A stretch of DNA of 64,000 nucleotides from Cryobacterium algoricola (GTDB lineage: Bacteria > Actinomycetota > Actinomycetes > Actinomycetales > Microbacteriaceae), in the NCBI RefSeq assembly GCF_004402485.1, contig NZ_SOFG01000023.1, positions 146,957 to 210,956 of the forward strand, written 5' to 3'. Positions 15,550 to 24,053 of the stretch are shown piece by piece; position 1 is the stretch's first letter, and each line of letters begins with the position of its first letter. The position numbers and the translations under genes are program-made. The notes under the pieces are model-generated. The model had not been told where the DNA came from. It saw only the letters and a list, made by a program, of their open reading frames with translations, and ran no database searches.

Positions 15550-16235
15550 AACTGATCGTTGCCGATGACTCCGCACTCTTGCGTGAAGGATTGGTCTCCT
15601 TGCTCGAGCGCCAGGGCCACGAGGTCATTTTGCAGGCCGCCAGCGCGCCTGAGCTGATGAGCGCAATCGCAACGGCCGTGCGCGAAGGCAGGTGCCCAGA
15701 TGTTGTCATCACTGACGTCAGAATGCCGCCCGGTATGGGTGATGACGGCCTGGCCGCAGCGATCGCGATCCGCCGGGACCATCCCGGCATGGGAATCCTG
15801 GTGCTGTCCCAATACGTGGCCACCGCCCACGCGACGGACCTCTTCAGCGGGTGGGGTGATGGACTATCCACGGTGTCACCACACGATGCCGGAGGCCTCG
15901 GCTACCTTCTGAAGGACCGTATTTCACGTGTCGCGGACTTCATGAGGTCGCTGTCGATCATCGCGGCAGGCGGCGTTGTTGTTGATCCTGAAGTCGCCGC
16001 TCGTCTGATCCATGGCCGCCGTACAGCCCTGGACCTGCTGAGTGTCCGCGAGCTCGAAGTGCTGGAGTTGATGAGCGAGGGATCATCGAACCAGCAGATC
16101 GCCGAGCGGCTCTACCTCTCCGCCAGCGCCGTGTCCAAGCACGTCACCAATGTGTTCATGAAACTGGGGCTGCCAGCCGGTGAGGACAACCGCCGGGTAC
16201 GCGCGGTGCTGGCCTATCTGACCGCCCACGATTAG
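15546..16235 (+). CDS. LuxR-family response regulator (second module)
   Basis: The 229-aa protein has a receiver domain (D7/D8, D57 in VVITDVRMPPGMGDDG, K in GYLLKDR) and a LuxR DNA-binding domain (LLSVRELEVLELMSEGSSNQ, ASAVSKHVTNVFMKLG). The receiver carries an insertion around FSGWGDGLSTVSPHDAGGLG, as in several actinobacterial regulators of DesK-type kinases. It is co-translated with the kinase and probably acts on the divergent ABC operon through the palindrome at 14556. Confidence 0.92.
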   Translation: MKLIVADDSALLREGLVSLLERQGHEVILQAASAPELMSAIATAVREGRCPDVVITDVRMPPGMGDDGLAAAIAIRRDHPGMGILVLSQYVATAHATDLFSGWGDGLSTVSPHDAGGLGYLLKDRISRVADFMRSLSIIAAGGVVVDPEVAARLIHGRRTALDLLSVRELEVLELMSEGSSNQQIAERLYLSASAVSKHVTNVFMKLGLPAGEDNRRVRAVLAYLTAHD

Positions 16236-16314
16236 CTCTTGACGCAGCTCGCTGACGTGTGCCGAAGCCATGCGGCGGCAATCCGGCGATTTGGACGGTC
16301 CCGTACTGGGACCC

Positions 16315-16350
16315 TGACAACGGTTCCTTGTCGTTGCTAGTTTCGTAGGC
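16315..16350 (+). promoter_or_regulatory. Promoter of duplicated small gene, second copy (leaderless)
   Basis: CTGACA/TGACAA (16314-16320), a 17-bp spacer and TAGTTT (16338-16343) precede the ATG by 7 nt, exactly as at 3806-3841. Spacer bases differ while hexamers and distances are kept. Confidence 0.6.
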
Positions 16351-16530
16351 ATGAACCCACTTGTCCCGACTGGCCTTGACGTCGCGTTCACGACGATTGC
16401 GATTGTTGTCGGTGTCGCCCTGCTGGTGGCCGTGTTTGCCATCGCAACGTGGCTTCTGTCGACGGACCGGGTCACCTTTCGAGCAATGAAGCGGCCAGAC
16501 TCGGGTGCGATCCGGTCACCTCGAGCCTGA
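16351..16530 (+). CDS. Small membrane protein, 59 aa (copy 2)
   Basis: Paralogue of the gene at 3842 with the same length and layout: MNPLVPTGLDVAFTT, one transmembrane helix (IAIVVGVALLVAVFAIATWL) and a basic tail (RVTFRAMKRPDSGAIRSPRA). Only a few residues differ (D8G, I19V, S47M, and H51D plus A52S in the tail), although there are many more silent base changes, which supports translation. It sits directly after the second two-component system. Function is unknown. Confidence 0.65.
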   Translation: MNPLVPTGLDVAFTTIAIVVGVALLVAVFAIATWLLSTDRVTFRAMKRPDSGAIRSPRA

Positions 16531-16623
16531 GCCACCGTGATGTACGAGCTGAAAGAGCGCTAGCGAAACAATCCGGCCCGACTCTTTCGGTGGATAGGTC
16601 CCGCCACGCGCTATCGTGCACGA

Positions 16624-17103
16624 ATGGGGAATCGACTTTCGTTGCTGGTGGGACCGGTTATCGTGCTGCTGTACGCGACGGTGATGGTGCTGACGATCAC
16701 GATATGGGACCCGGCAGCCGCCGTCCCGTGGCTGACATACCAGGAAATCATTGCGGGACTCAACGAGGCCGGCATAATCGTGGCTGCAGAAGTGATCGGG
16801 TTGATCGTGTGGGCCTATCTTGGCGTCGGGCTGGCGCTGGTGCTGAGCATCCTTGGATTCACCGGGCACGCCGGACTGGGTGCGGTTATCCTGGGGCAGC
16901 TCGCGTTGATCGCCGCCGGCGCACCTGCCTACTTCTGGGGTTCGTTCTCGCTCGGCATGGACGTTGCCGACACCTTCGGTGTCAGCGGTGGTAGCCACAC
17001 ACCGTTGAGTGGTCTCCTCTACGCCACCAGCGGGGTCGCGTTGCTGGCACTTGTCGCCGTCAGCATTCGAATGGTGGCGAATCGGCGATCGATGCGGTCG
17101 TGA
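16624..17103 (+). CDS. Integral membrane protein, 159 aa
   Basis: The protein has four hydrophobic helices (about 7-27, 48-77, 82-105 and 130-152), short loops, and a C-terminal RMVANRRSMRS. No family is recognised. Its stop overlaps the GTG start of the hydrolase at 17100 (GTGA), so the two are co-translated and may act together at the membrane. No strong RBS precedes the ATG, and the start region is AT-poor. Confidence 0.65.
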   Translation: MGNRLSLLVGPVIVLLYATVMVLTITIWDPAAAVPWLTYQEIIAGLNEAGIIVAAEVIGLIVWAYLGVGLALVLSILGFTGHAGLGAVILGQLALIAAGAPAYFWGSFSLGMDVADTFGVSGGSHTPLSGLLYATSGVALLALVAVSIRMVANRRSMRS

Positions 17104-17975
17104 AGCGCGCCGACCGGATCTCGACGGCGGTCAATTCGATCGAAACCACGATCCAGGGTCCTCACGGTCCCATTCCCGTGCGCTGGTATTCACCGCCCGT
17201 CGGCGCTGCTCCCGTCCGATCCACACCGATCGTATGGGTTCACGGGGGCGGATTCTTCAGAGGTGGCCTCGACCTGCCGGAGTCGCATGACGTCGCCCTA
17301 ATTTTGGCCGCGGCGGGATTCCAGGTCGTCACCGTTGCCTATCGTCTCGCGACTGTCTCGAGGCTTCGTCTGTCATCGAGTGGGTTTCGGCGGAGCCCGG
17401 CCGTCCACTATCCGGTACCGGTTGACGACGTCGTTGCCGTGGTGCGGGAAGTGCAGCGCAGCGCGCCCACCGGGGTGATTCTGGGTGGCGCAAGCGCTGG
17501 CGCGTGCCTATCCGCCGGCGCAGTACTTCGACTGGCGGACGACGGAGCAGACGCTCTCGCGGGGGTCTTCTTCGCGTACGGACTGTTCCACGCCGCGCTA
17601 CCGAAACGATCGGCCCAATTACGCAGCCGCCTTCAGGGCAAACGCCGATTCGCCCATACGCCGACACTTCTCAACCTGACCAACCTCCACTACGCGGGCA
17701 ATCGAACCGCGCTCGCTGAAGCCGACGCATTTCCCGGTGGCCATCCCCTGCACCTCTTTCCGCCGACGCTCATGGTCGACGCAGATCGCGATTCAATGCG
17801 GGCGTCCGGCGGTCAGTTCGCCCGTGAACTTGTCGCCGCCGGGATCGCCCTGGACTACCACGTGCTTCCCGGGGCTTTCCATGCTTTCCTCAACAGTCCA
17901 CACGACCCGAGCTTTGCTGACGGCATCCGTCTCATCATCGATTGGGCGCTGCAACTATCGGTGAGGCACCCCTGA
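17100..17975 (+). CDS. Alpha/beta hydrolase (HSL/esterase family)
   Basis: The 291-aa enzyme has the oxyanion motif HGGGF (48-52), nucleophile elbow GGASAG with Ser132, an acid in VDADRD and a catalytic-type His in PGAFHAF near the C-terminus. This is the hormone-sensitive-lipase type of carboxylesterase acting on short-chain esters or acyl compounds. There is no signal peptide, so it is cytoplasmic. GTG 17100 overlaps the upstream membrane-protein stop. The natural substrate is unknown. Confidence 0.85.
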   Translation: MKRADRISTAVNSIETTIQGPHGPIPVRWYSPPVGAAPVRSTPIVWVHGGGFFRGGLDLPESHDVALILAAAGFQVVTVAYRLATVSRLRLSSSGFRRSPAVHYPVPVDDVVAVVREVQRSAPTGVILGGASAGACLSAGAVLRLADDGADALAGVFFAYGLFHAALPKRSAQLRSRLQGKRRFAHTPTLLNLTNLHYAGNRTALAEADAFPGGHPLHLFPPTLMVDADRDSMRASGGQFARELVAAGIALDYHVLPGAFHAFLNSPHDPSFADGIRLIIDWALQLSVRHP

Positions 17976-18024
17976 CCCGCGGCGAAGACGGCGAACTGGT
18001 GCGACCGTGAGAGTGTGGGGGCGC

Positions 18025-18516
18025 CTAGCTCGAACTGGCTGCGTCGTGAATCCGCTGAAGGAGCGCAGCGAGGTTCGACTGCTCCTCGACACTGAGCGCC
18101 GCGATGATCGCGTGCTCGGTTTCAAGGTGGTCGGGCAATGCCGCCTCGATGAGCTCTCGACCGGAATCGGTGAGCGTGACGAGTGTGCCGCGGCCGTCGT
18201 TCGGATTGGCCGCCCGCCTGACCAAGCCGCGCGTTTCGAGCTTGTTCAGCCGCTGGGCCACCGCGCTCGTCGAAATCATGGCGTCACGCGCGAGTTCCAC
18301 CGGGGTGATTCGATAGGGGGCTCCGCTTCGCAGCAACGTGGCGAGCACATCGAATGACGCAGAGTCCAGGGCGTGCCGAGCGAAGGTGTCGGCGAGACGC
18401 GATTCGACGGCGATTGCAGCGCGATTCAATCGGCCGATGACCGCCATCGGTGAGACATCGAGATCGGGCTTCTCGGAGTGCCACTGCGTGAGGATTCGAT
18501 CCACATGGTCTGCCAT
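18025..18516 (-). CDS. MarR-family transcriptional regulator
   Basis: The 163-aa protein has a winged helix-turn-helix (FDVLATLLRSGAPYRITPVE, ISTSAVAQRLNKLETRGLVR, GRGTLVTLTDSGRELIE) flanked by dimerisation helices. It is divergent from the EamA transporter at 18561, and the shared intergenic region is occupied by a perfect 16-bp inverted repeat (18532-18572). It most likely represses both genes until a small-molecule ligand binds. Confidence 0.9.
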   Translation of the reverse strand: MADHVDRILTQWHSEKPDLDVSPMAVIGRLNRAAIAVESRLADTFARHALDSASFDVLATLLRSGAPYRITPVELARDAMISTSAVAQRLNKLETRGLVRRAANPNDGRGTLVTLTDSGRELIEAALPDHLETEHAIIAALSVEEQSNLAALLQRIHDAASSS

Positions 18517-18531
18517 GCGTCCACACTAGCA

Positions 18532-18572
18532 ATTGCTAAGCACTTAGGTATTATGACTAAGTGCTTAGCAAT
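18532..18572. promoter_or_regulatory. Perfect 16-bp inverted repeat, MarR operator
   Basis: Arms ATTGCTAAGCACTTAG (18532-18547) and its exact complement (18557-18572) are separated by 9 bp. Each arm is itself a near-palindrome (CTAAG-N2-CTTAG), so two dimers could bind side by side. The spacer holds TATTAT (18549-18554), a -10 element 6 nt before the GTG start of the transporter gene, which lies inside the right arm. A bound repressor would therefore cover promoter and start codon together. Confidence 0.85.
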
Positions 18573-19481
18573 CGAATCCTCCTGCTGGCGACCACGGCCG
18601 TCGCTCCAGCCTTGTGGGGCACCACATACCTGACGACCACCCTGTATCTGCCGGTCGACCGGCCATTGCTCGCGGCAACCGCACGCGCACTTCCTGCCGG
18701 AGTTCTGCTCCTGCTGCTGTGCCGCCGGCTGCCGCGCGGCCACTGGTGGTGGAAGTCGTGGGTGCTCGGCATTCTCAACATCGGCGCGTTCTTTGCGTTG
18801 CTCTTCATTGCCGCCTATCGGCTCCCCGGCGGTGTGGCGGCCGTCATTGGCGGGCTTCAGCCTCTTATCGTCGCCCTCCTCGCGACACGGGTTCTCCACG
18901 AAAGGCTGACCGGACGCGTTGTCGCGGCCGGCTCGACTGGGGTGTTCGGCGTGTGCCTCATCGTGCTTCAGGCCCAGGCGCGCCTCGACGCGATCGGCAT
19001 CCTGGCGGCCGTCGCGGGCACGCTGTCTATGGCATCCGGCATCGTGCTGTCCAAGAAGTGGGGGCAGCCGGCATCCCCGCTGACCACAACCGCCTGGCAG
19101 CTCATCACGGGTGGGCTCACCCTGCTGGTCATCCTGCTCACGTTCGAGGGCCTGCCTACTGCCCCGCTGACAGCACAGAACATCCTGGGATATGGCTATC
19201 TGGCCGGGGTCGGCACCGCGCTCGCCTATGTCCTGTGGTTTCGCGGCATCGCACGGCTTCCCACGAGCACCACGGCTTTCCTCGGCCTGCTCAGCCCCGT
19301 CATGGCAATCCTCCTCGGTTGGGTGATCGCCGGGGAGGCCCTCCTCCCGCTGCAGATTGCCGGAGTCGTTATCGTCCTGGGCTCGATCACTGCTGGCATC
19401 GTCCCCAAGGCCGCACAGCGTCCCGAGCTCCCCGCGAGCGGTGGTTCGCTGCGAGGACGCAGGATGGCTCGCTCAGAGTGA
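18561..19481 (+). CDS. EamA (DMT) family efflux transporter
   Basis: The 306-aa protein has ten predicted transmembrane helices in two EamA repeats (first PALWGTTYLTTTLYLP ... GGVAAVIGGLQPLIVALL; second GILAAVAGTLSMASGIVL ... LGLLSPVMAILLGWVIAGE). It resembles YedA/RhaT-type metabolite exporters. The GTG at 18561 has no RBS but sits 6 nt after TATTAT, implying a leaderless mRNA. It is regulated by the divergent MarR. The exported substrate is unknown. Confidence 0.9.
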   Translation: MLSNRILLLATTAVAPALWGTTYLTTTLYLPVDRPLLAATARALPAGVLLLLLCRRLPRGHWWWKSWVLGILNIGAFFALLFIAAYRLPGGVAAVIGGLQPLIVALLATRVLHERLTGRVVAAGSTGVFGVCLIVLQAQARLDAIGILAAVAGTLSMASGIVLSKKWGQPASPLTTTAWQLITGGLTLLVILLTFEGLPTAPLTAQNILGYGYLAGVGTALAYVLWFRGIARLPTSTTAFLGLLSPVMAILLGWVIAGEALLPLQIAGVVIVLGSITAGIVPKAAQRPELPASGGSLRGRRMARSE

Positions 19482-19548
19482 GTCCTACCCGGGAGAAGCG
19501 TCCGCACCGTCTCCCGGGTAAGCGTTATATCGACGATGGTGACAGGGC

Positions 19549-20565
19549 TCACCCGACCGGCCGGAGGCGAGGATGTGTGCCCAGGCCGCCGAACTTCCTC
19601 ACACCCGATCCGTCGGCGTTGACGTAGGTGACCGAACGAGCCTGCCACTGCACGAAGAGAACTCCCTTGCCGTCCGGCGTCCAGGACGGTTGCTTCGATT
19701 GTTGAGCATCCGAACCGTCGTAAATCAGCGGCGCGAGATCGGTCCCGTCCGCACCCACCAGATAAAGGTCGACGGGGCCACCGGCCGGGTTGAATTCGTT
19801 GGTCGTGAATACGATCCTGTCGCACTCGGGATCCCAGTCCGGGTAGGTCGCAAAGAGCGAGAAATCGGTGATGGCCTTGGGCACGCCGCCGACCGCCGGA
19901 ACGATTCCGATCGCTCCGCCAATCTCCTTTCCCGTCGCGTCGAAATGCTCGACCTGCACGGCGAGCCGTGTGCCATCGTGCGACCACCTCGCCTGGTCTA
20001 CGAGCTCGAGTGGTTCGGTCTGGGCGATGGTTTTCGCCTCGCCGGATTCAAGGTCGACGAGCGCGATCGCCGAGGTTGAGGGCGGCCCCATCGGGAGGTT
20101 CCGTCCGTTGTAGATCGTGAGCGCCATCGTCGTGCCGTCAGGTGACCAGGCAGGATAATCGACGCCGTTGCAACCTGGGAAGGACGAGCATTCCGCGACC
20201 TTGGTGACCTCCGAGCCGTCGACTGCAGCGGTCCAGATCTCCTGGCCAGTGCTGAACGCGATGCGGGTCCCGTCCGGCGACCAGTCCGGATGGAGCAGCT
20301 CGCCATCCTGGTCAACCAGTTTGTGACGGCCAGAGCCATCGGGGCTCATGAGGCAGATGCTGCTGGGGTCCATTCCCGTGAGGCCGCAGTCTTGCGCCCC
20401 CTGAAAGACGAGCCACTCGTCGCCATCGCGGACGACGACGGATGCGGCCTGTGCTGTCATCGCGGAAGATGGCGCGCCCGGCGGAGCTGTTGCGCATCCG
20501 CTTACTGACACGGCGAGCAGAACTCCGGCCATCAGATACTTCGTCGTTGCGTGTTTGTTCATCAT
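19549..20565 (-). CDS. TolB-like beta-propeller lipoprotein
   Basis: The 338-aa protein has a type II signal peptide (MMNKHATTKYLMAGVLLAVS, lipobox VSGC) and then at least five PD40/WD40-like repeats (PDWSPDGTRIAFST, PAWSPDGTTMAL, ARWSHDGTRLAV, PDWDPECDRIVFTT, PSWTPDGKGVLF). ATG 20565 is used because AAAGGA lies just upstream. It would fold as a propeller on the outer face of the membrane, acting in protein interaction rather than catalysis. It is monocistronic, with no partner suggested by context. Confidence 0.85.
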   Translation of the reverse strand: MMNKHATTKYLMAGVLLAVSVSGCATAPPGAPSSAMTAQAASVVVRDGDEWLVFQGAQDCGLTGMDPSSICLMSPDGSGRHKLVDQDGELLHPDWSPDGTRIAFSTGQEIWTAAVDGSEVTKVAECSSFPGCNGVDYPAWSPDGTTMALTIYNGRNLPMGPPSTSAIALVDLESGEAKTIAQTEPLELVDQARWSHDGTRLAVQVEHFDATGKEIGGAIGIVPAVGGVPKAITDFSLFATYPDWDPECDRIVFTTNEFNPAGGPVDLYLVGADGTDLAPLIYDGSDAQQSKQPSWTPDGKGVLFVQWQARSVTYVNADGSGVRKFGGLGTHPRLRPVG

Positions 20566-20708
20566 GAGTCCTTTCGACGGGATGCGTCGAAAGGCACAGT
20601 AGACAAGGATCGGCCCCACCCGCATTCGTACCTGAGTACGTAGATTCGTCGCGAGGGACGAGCCCGCCGGGATTTCTTCGCCCTGACGCGACTACGCCCG
20701 ACAGGGAG

Positions 20709-23303
20709 TCATGCCTGCCGGGAACCGGTCAGGACCGACGCGAGCTCCGCGCGGCCCCTCACGCCGAGCTTGCCGTAGACGCGGAAGAGATGCGTTTCCA
20801 CCGTGCGGACGGTGATGCTCAGGAAGGCAGCGATCTCCCTGTCTGAGTTGCCGAAGGAGGCTAGGCGGGCGATCTCTGACTCTCGAGCGGTGAGGGCGGG
20901 GCGATCAAGTTCGCGCACGAGGGGACTGTTGTAGTTCGGAAATTGCGCCTGCAGGAACCTCAGCCGCTCGAGCGCCCGGGTCGCGTCCGTCGAGTGTCGC
21001 GCTTTCAGAAGACGGACCGCCCCGGCCATCGCGTCAAGCGCGTACCCGCCGAGGCCGGCGGCGAGCAATTCACCTGCTGCCGATTCGAGCACGCGTGGGT
21101 CTCGGGCGAGCACGGCCCGCGCGTGTGATCTCTGCGCGTCGCGTGCCGGCCCGGGCATGTCAGCGACGACCCCGAGGAAACCGGCCGGCGCGTCAGGGTG
21201 GTTGTATCGGACGCCCTCGTACCAGGCGACCGCGGCGATGCCCTGTAGGCCGTCCGGCACGGACCGGGCTGCGGCAACGGCACGTTCTCCGGCGCCGCGC
21301 AGATCTCCTCGCCCGGCGAGTAGAGAGGCAAGGGCCACCTCGGCTTCTGGGTACAGGTAGCGCGAACGTGGCTCGGCGGCGAGAAGCTCGCCCAACGTCT
21401 CTGCATCCTCCTGGCGCCCGGCGATCACGAGCGCCTGGACAAGGTACGAGCGTGTCAGGGGCAGGCTTGAGGTGCACCAGACTCCGCGCGCGCCCACCGC
21501 CTCGGACAGGAAACGCACGCCGTGATCCGTGTCGCCGGCGATCAGGGCCGCGCGCCCCAGAATCATGGCGTACTGCGCCCTCGTTCCGTCGTCGCCCGCG
21601 GCGAGCTCGTGAGCGTAGCCCGCGGCACAGAGCTGGCGTACCCGCGCCAGATCGAGAGTTGTGTACAGCGGGGCAATCGCGGCCAGGAGCAGCATCGCGT
21701 CTTCTCCCTCGGGAAGGGATGCTCGTTCGCGCGCGGTGAAGTGCTCGAGACGAGGGAGATGCTCGGCGAAGCCTTCCTCGTCGCCATCGTAGATCCGCAG
21801 CGTGGCCGAGGTGAGGAGCGCGTGCGCTACTGCGTCGGGTGGCGACGCCGAGTGATCGACCACTTCACTCGCGATGTCTCCGGCCTCCTTGGGACGGCCA
21901 CTCCTCCAGAGACCCGTCGAACTGAGTGCCTCCAGCATCGGGAACGAACCGAATTGTTCGCGCAGGTCGTCGAGCAGTGCCAGACCGTCATCGGATCGCT
22001 GGGTGGGCATGATCAGGAGATAGGCGCGCGTCATCTGCACCGCCAGTACCTGCTTCGGGCTGAGAGCGTCGAGATCGATCGAGTCCAGCACGGAGAGACA
22101 ATCCTCTGGGCGGTACTGATGAGCGAGGACCTCCGCGAGACGCACCGCTCCGTCGGGCCCAGCGCCTCGGTCGATCGCCGCACGCAGAAAGAACTCACTC
22201 GTCCCGGGATCGCTGGCGAGCACCAACTCGGCCAGCTCACGCAACCTCGCTGGCGGAATCTCGCGGCCAAGCTCAATAGACCACCGCGCGACGGCGACCT
22301 CGTGGACCAGGTCTCCGGATCGTTCGAGAGCCGCGATCAGTCGCACAAGCTGGGTTCGGCGCCGCACCGTCGGCAGCATAGCGAGCACAGCGTCGCCAAT
22401 CAGTGGATGCCCGACCCGGACCTCTCCGGGACCGCTGACGTCGAGCACACCCGCCAGTTCCGCCTCATCGATCGCACGGTCCTCAGCCACGTCGAGGAGA
22501 ACGTGCAGCGGTAGCCCGTCGGCCAGTGCCACGAGTTCAACGGCGTCGAGGGCCGGGGACGACAACCTGTCCACGGGCATCCGCATCAACTCGACCAATT
22601 CGTCGACCATCGGCAGGAATCCGCGAAGACGCCAGATTCCTTCGGAGTAGACGACAGAATGTCGAGCCACGCTCTCGCGGATCAGGGCGCCTATCGCGAG
22701 AGGATTCCCTCTGCTGCGACCGTGCACCGCACGCACAAGCCCCGCATCGACTTCGCCGTCGAGTTGCCTCTGGGCAAATCGGGAGGCCTCATCGATGGTC
22801 AGCGGTTGGAGTTCGCAGCGCAACGCGCCACCATCCTTCACGAGAAGGATGAGGGCGTCGTGCACCCGAGACCCGGACCGGACAGCGAGAACGATCGTCA
22901 CCCCCGAGGCCGCCAATTGGTGCACCACTCCCGCGGAGGCGCTGTCCAAGAGGTGGGCATCGTCGATCGCGAGCACGTCGAGTTGCCGGTCGATCACGCC
23001 GCGGTGCACCGCCAATGCACGTTCGACGGGGGTCGCAACATCCGCATCATCCTCGATCAGCGACATCAGTGCGCCAAGCGGAATCACCGCCATCGCCGAG
23101 GTCGCCGTCAACGCGGCAGTCCGTCGCCCGGACGCCGCGGCCTCGGTCAGTGCGGCGGCCAGAGTGACAGTCTTGCCAATTCCGGCAACGCCGGCGATGA
23201 GCACGCTACGACCCGCTCGAATCGCCTCGGCGATCTGCTGGATCTCAGCAGATCGAATGGGGGCGGGCACGAATCGTCCGGCCGGAGGCAGTTGCTCGGA
23301 CAT
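20709..23303 (-). CDS. LuxR-family AAA transcriptional regulator (LAL type)
   Basis: The 864-aa protein has an N-terminal P-loop ATPase (Walker A AGVAGIGKT near residue 42, Walker B-like LDVLAIDDAHLL), a long helical TPR-like middle (about 350-780) and a C-terminal LuxR helix-turn-helix (ALTARESEIARLASFGNSDR, VRTVETHLFRVYGKLGVRGR). These large ATP-dependent regulators switch on operons upon ligand binding, like MalT. It stands alone, and neighbouring genes do not reveal its regulon. Confidence 0.93.
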   Translation of the reverse strand: MSEQLPPAGRFVPAPIRSAEIQQIAEAIRAGRSVLIAGVAGIGKTVTLAAALTEAAASGRRTAALTATSAMAVIPLGALMSLIEDDADVATPVERALAVHRGVIDRQLDVLAIDDAHLLDSASAGVVHQLAASGVTIVLAVRSGSRVHDALILLVKDGGALRCELQPLTIDEASRFAQRQLDGEVDAGLVRAVHGRSRGNPLAIGALIRESVARHSVVYSEGIWRLRGFLPMVDELVELMRMPVDRLSSPALDAVELVALADGLPLHVLLDVAEDRAIDEAELAGVLDVSGPGEVRVGHPLIGDAVLAMLPTVRRRTQLVRLIAALERSGDLVHEVAVARWSIELGREIPPARLRELAELVLASDPGTSEFFLRAAIDRGAGPDGAVRLAEVLAHQYRPEDCLSVLDSIDLDALSPKQVLAVQMTRAYLLIMPTQRSDDGLALLDDLREQFGSFPMLEALSSTGLWRSGRPKEAGDIASEVVDHSASPPDAVAHALLTSATLRIYDGDEEGFAEHLPRLEHFTARERASLPEGEDAMLLLAAIAPLYTTLDLARVRQLCAAGYAHELAAGDDGTRAQYAMILGRAALIAGDTDHGVRFLSEAVGARGVWCTSSLPLTRSYLVQALVIAGRQEDAETLGELLAAEPRSRYLYPEAEVALASLLAGRGDLRGAGERAVAAARSVPDGLQGIAAVAWYEGVRYNHPDAPAGFLGVVADMPGPARDAQRSHARAVLARDPRVLESAAGELLAAGLGGYALDAMAGAVRLLKARHSTDATRALERLRFLQAQFPNYNSPLVRELDRPALTARESEIARLASFGNSDREIAAFLSITVRTVETHLFRVYGKLGVRGRAELASVLTGSRQA

Positions 23304-23494
23304 GCCCGCTCATCGCTGAATGGGCGGGTTCACGAAGGTCCGACGGGATTTCATGGAAAACAGTGTAAATCAAGCGAGAATGCACGGCCCCGAAAACTCG
23401 CAATCCCGCACAGGGCCCGCGCGGAGGCCCGGCCCCGGCATCTCCGCAAGACGCATTCCTTCTCCCCGGGGCGGCTGCCTCGTAAGGTCGGAGC

Positions 23495-23995
23495 ATGTCA
23501 TTCCCCCACTCGGACCGGTTGGTCTTTCGGAACATGACCGATGCTGACCTCGACGACATGGCCGCGATGCTGGCTGACGCGGACGTAATGGAGTACTACC
23601 CGCGGCCCAAGAACCGCGAGGAGGCCCAGCGGTGGATCGAGTGGAACAAGCGCAACTATCTCGAGCATGGCTATGGTCTGTGGCTCATCGAGACGACGGC
23701 GGGTGAGTTCGTCGGTGACTGTGGCCTCACCTGGCAGGCCGTCAACGGCCGACCTGAACTCGAGGTCGGCTACCACGTGCGGGCGGAGCTTCAGGGCCGT
23801 GGTTACGCAACCGAGGCAGCCTCGGCGTGCCTCGACTTCGCCAGGGACATCGTGCAGGCAGCACACCTCGTGGCGATCATCCACCCCGACAACCGGGCTT
23901 CGAGACGCGTCGCGGAAAAGATCGGCCTCGAATTCGAAGAGGATGACCTGGGCGGAGCCATCGACATCCGCTTGGTCTACGGGTCACTTCTGTAA
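23495..23995 (+). CDS. GNAT-family N-acetyltransferase
   Basis: The 166-aa protein has a RimJ/RimL-like acetyltransferase fold (RLVFRNMTDADLDDMAAML; acetyl-CoA loop ELQGRGYATEAASACLDFAR; HPDNRASRRVAEKIGLEFEE). It transfers acetyl groups to an amine of a protein N-terminus, antibiotic or metabolite. The substrate is not evident. The gene is monocistronic, with about 190 bp of upstream region divergent from the LAL regulator. Confidence 0.9.
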   Translation: MSFPHSDRLVFRNMTDADLDDMAAMLADADVMEYYPRPKNREEAQRWIEWNKRNYLEHGYGLWLIETTAGEFVGDCGLTWQAVNGRPELEVGYHVRAELQGRGYATEAASACLDFARDIVQAAHLVAIIHPDNRASRRVAEKIGLEFEEDDLGGAIDIRLVYGSLL

Positions 23996-24053
23996 ACCGC
24001 CTCGGCTCAGCAGTTACGGAAGAATCCGTCAGTTGATGGCTAGCATGAAGCGC

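Larger units (their letters stand above)
16315..16575 (+). repeat. 261-bp direct repeat, right copy
   Basis: Gap-free match to 3806-4066. It begins with the promoter hexamer and ends GCTAGCGAAACAATCCG. Sequence flanking the unit differs at both ends, so the repeat is sharply bounded. Confidence 0.92.
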
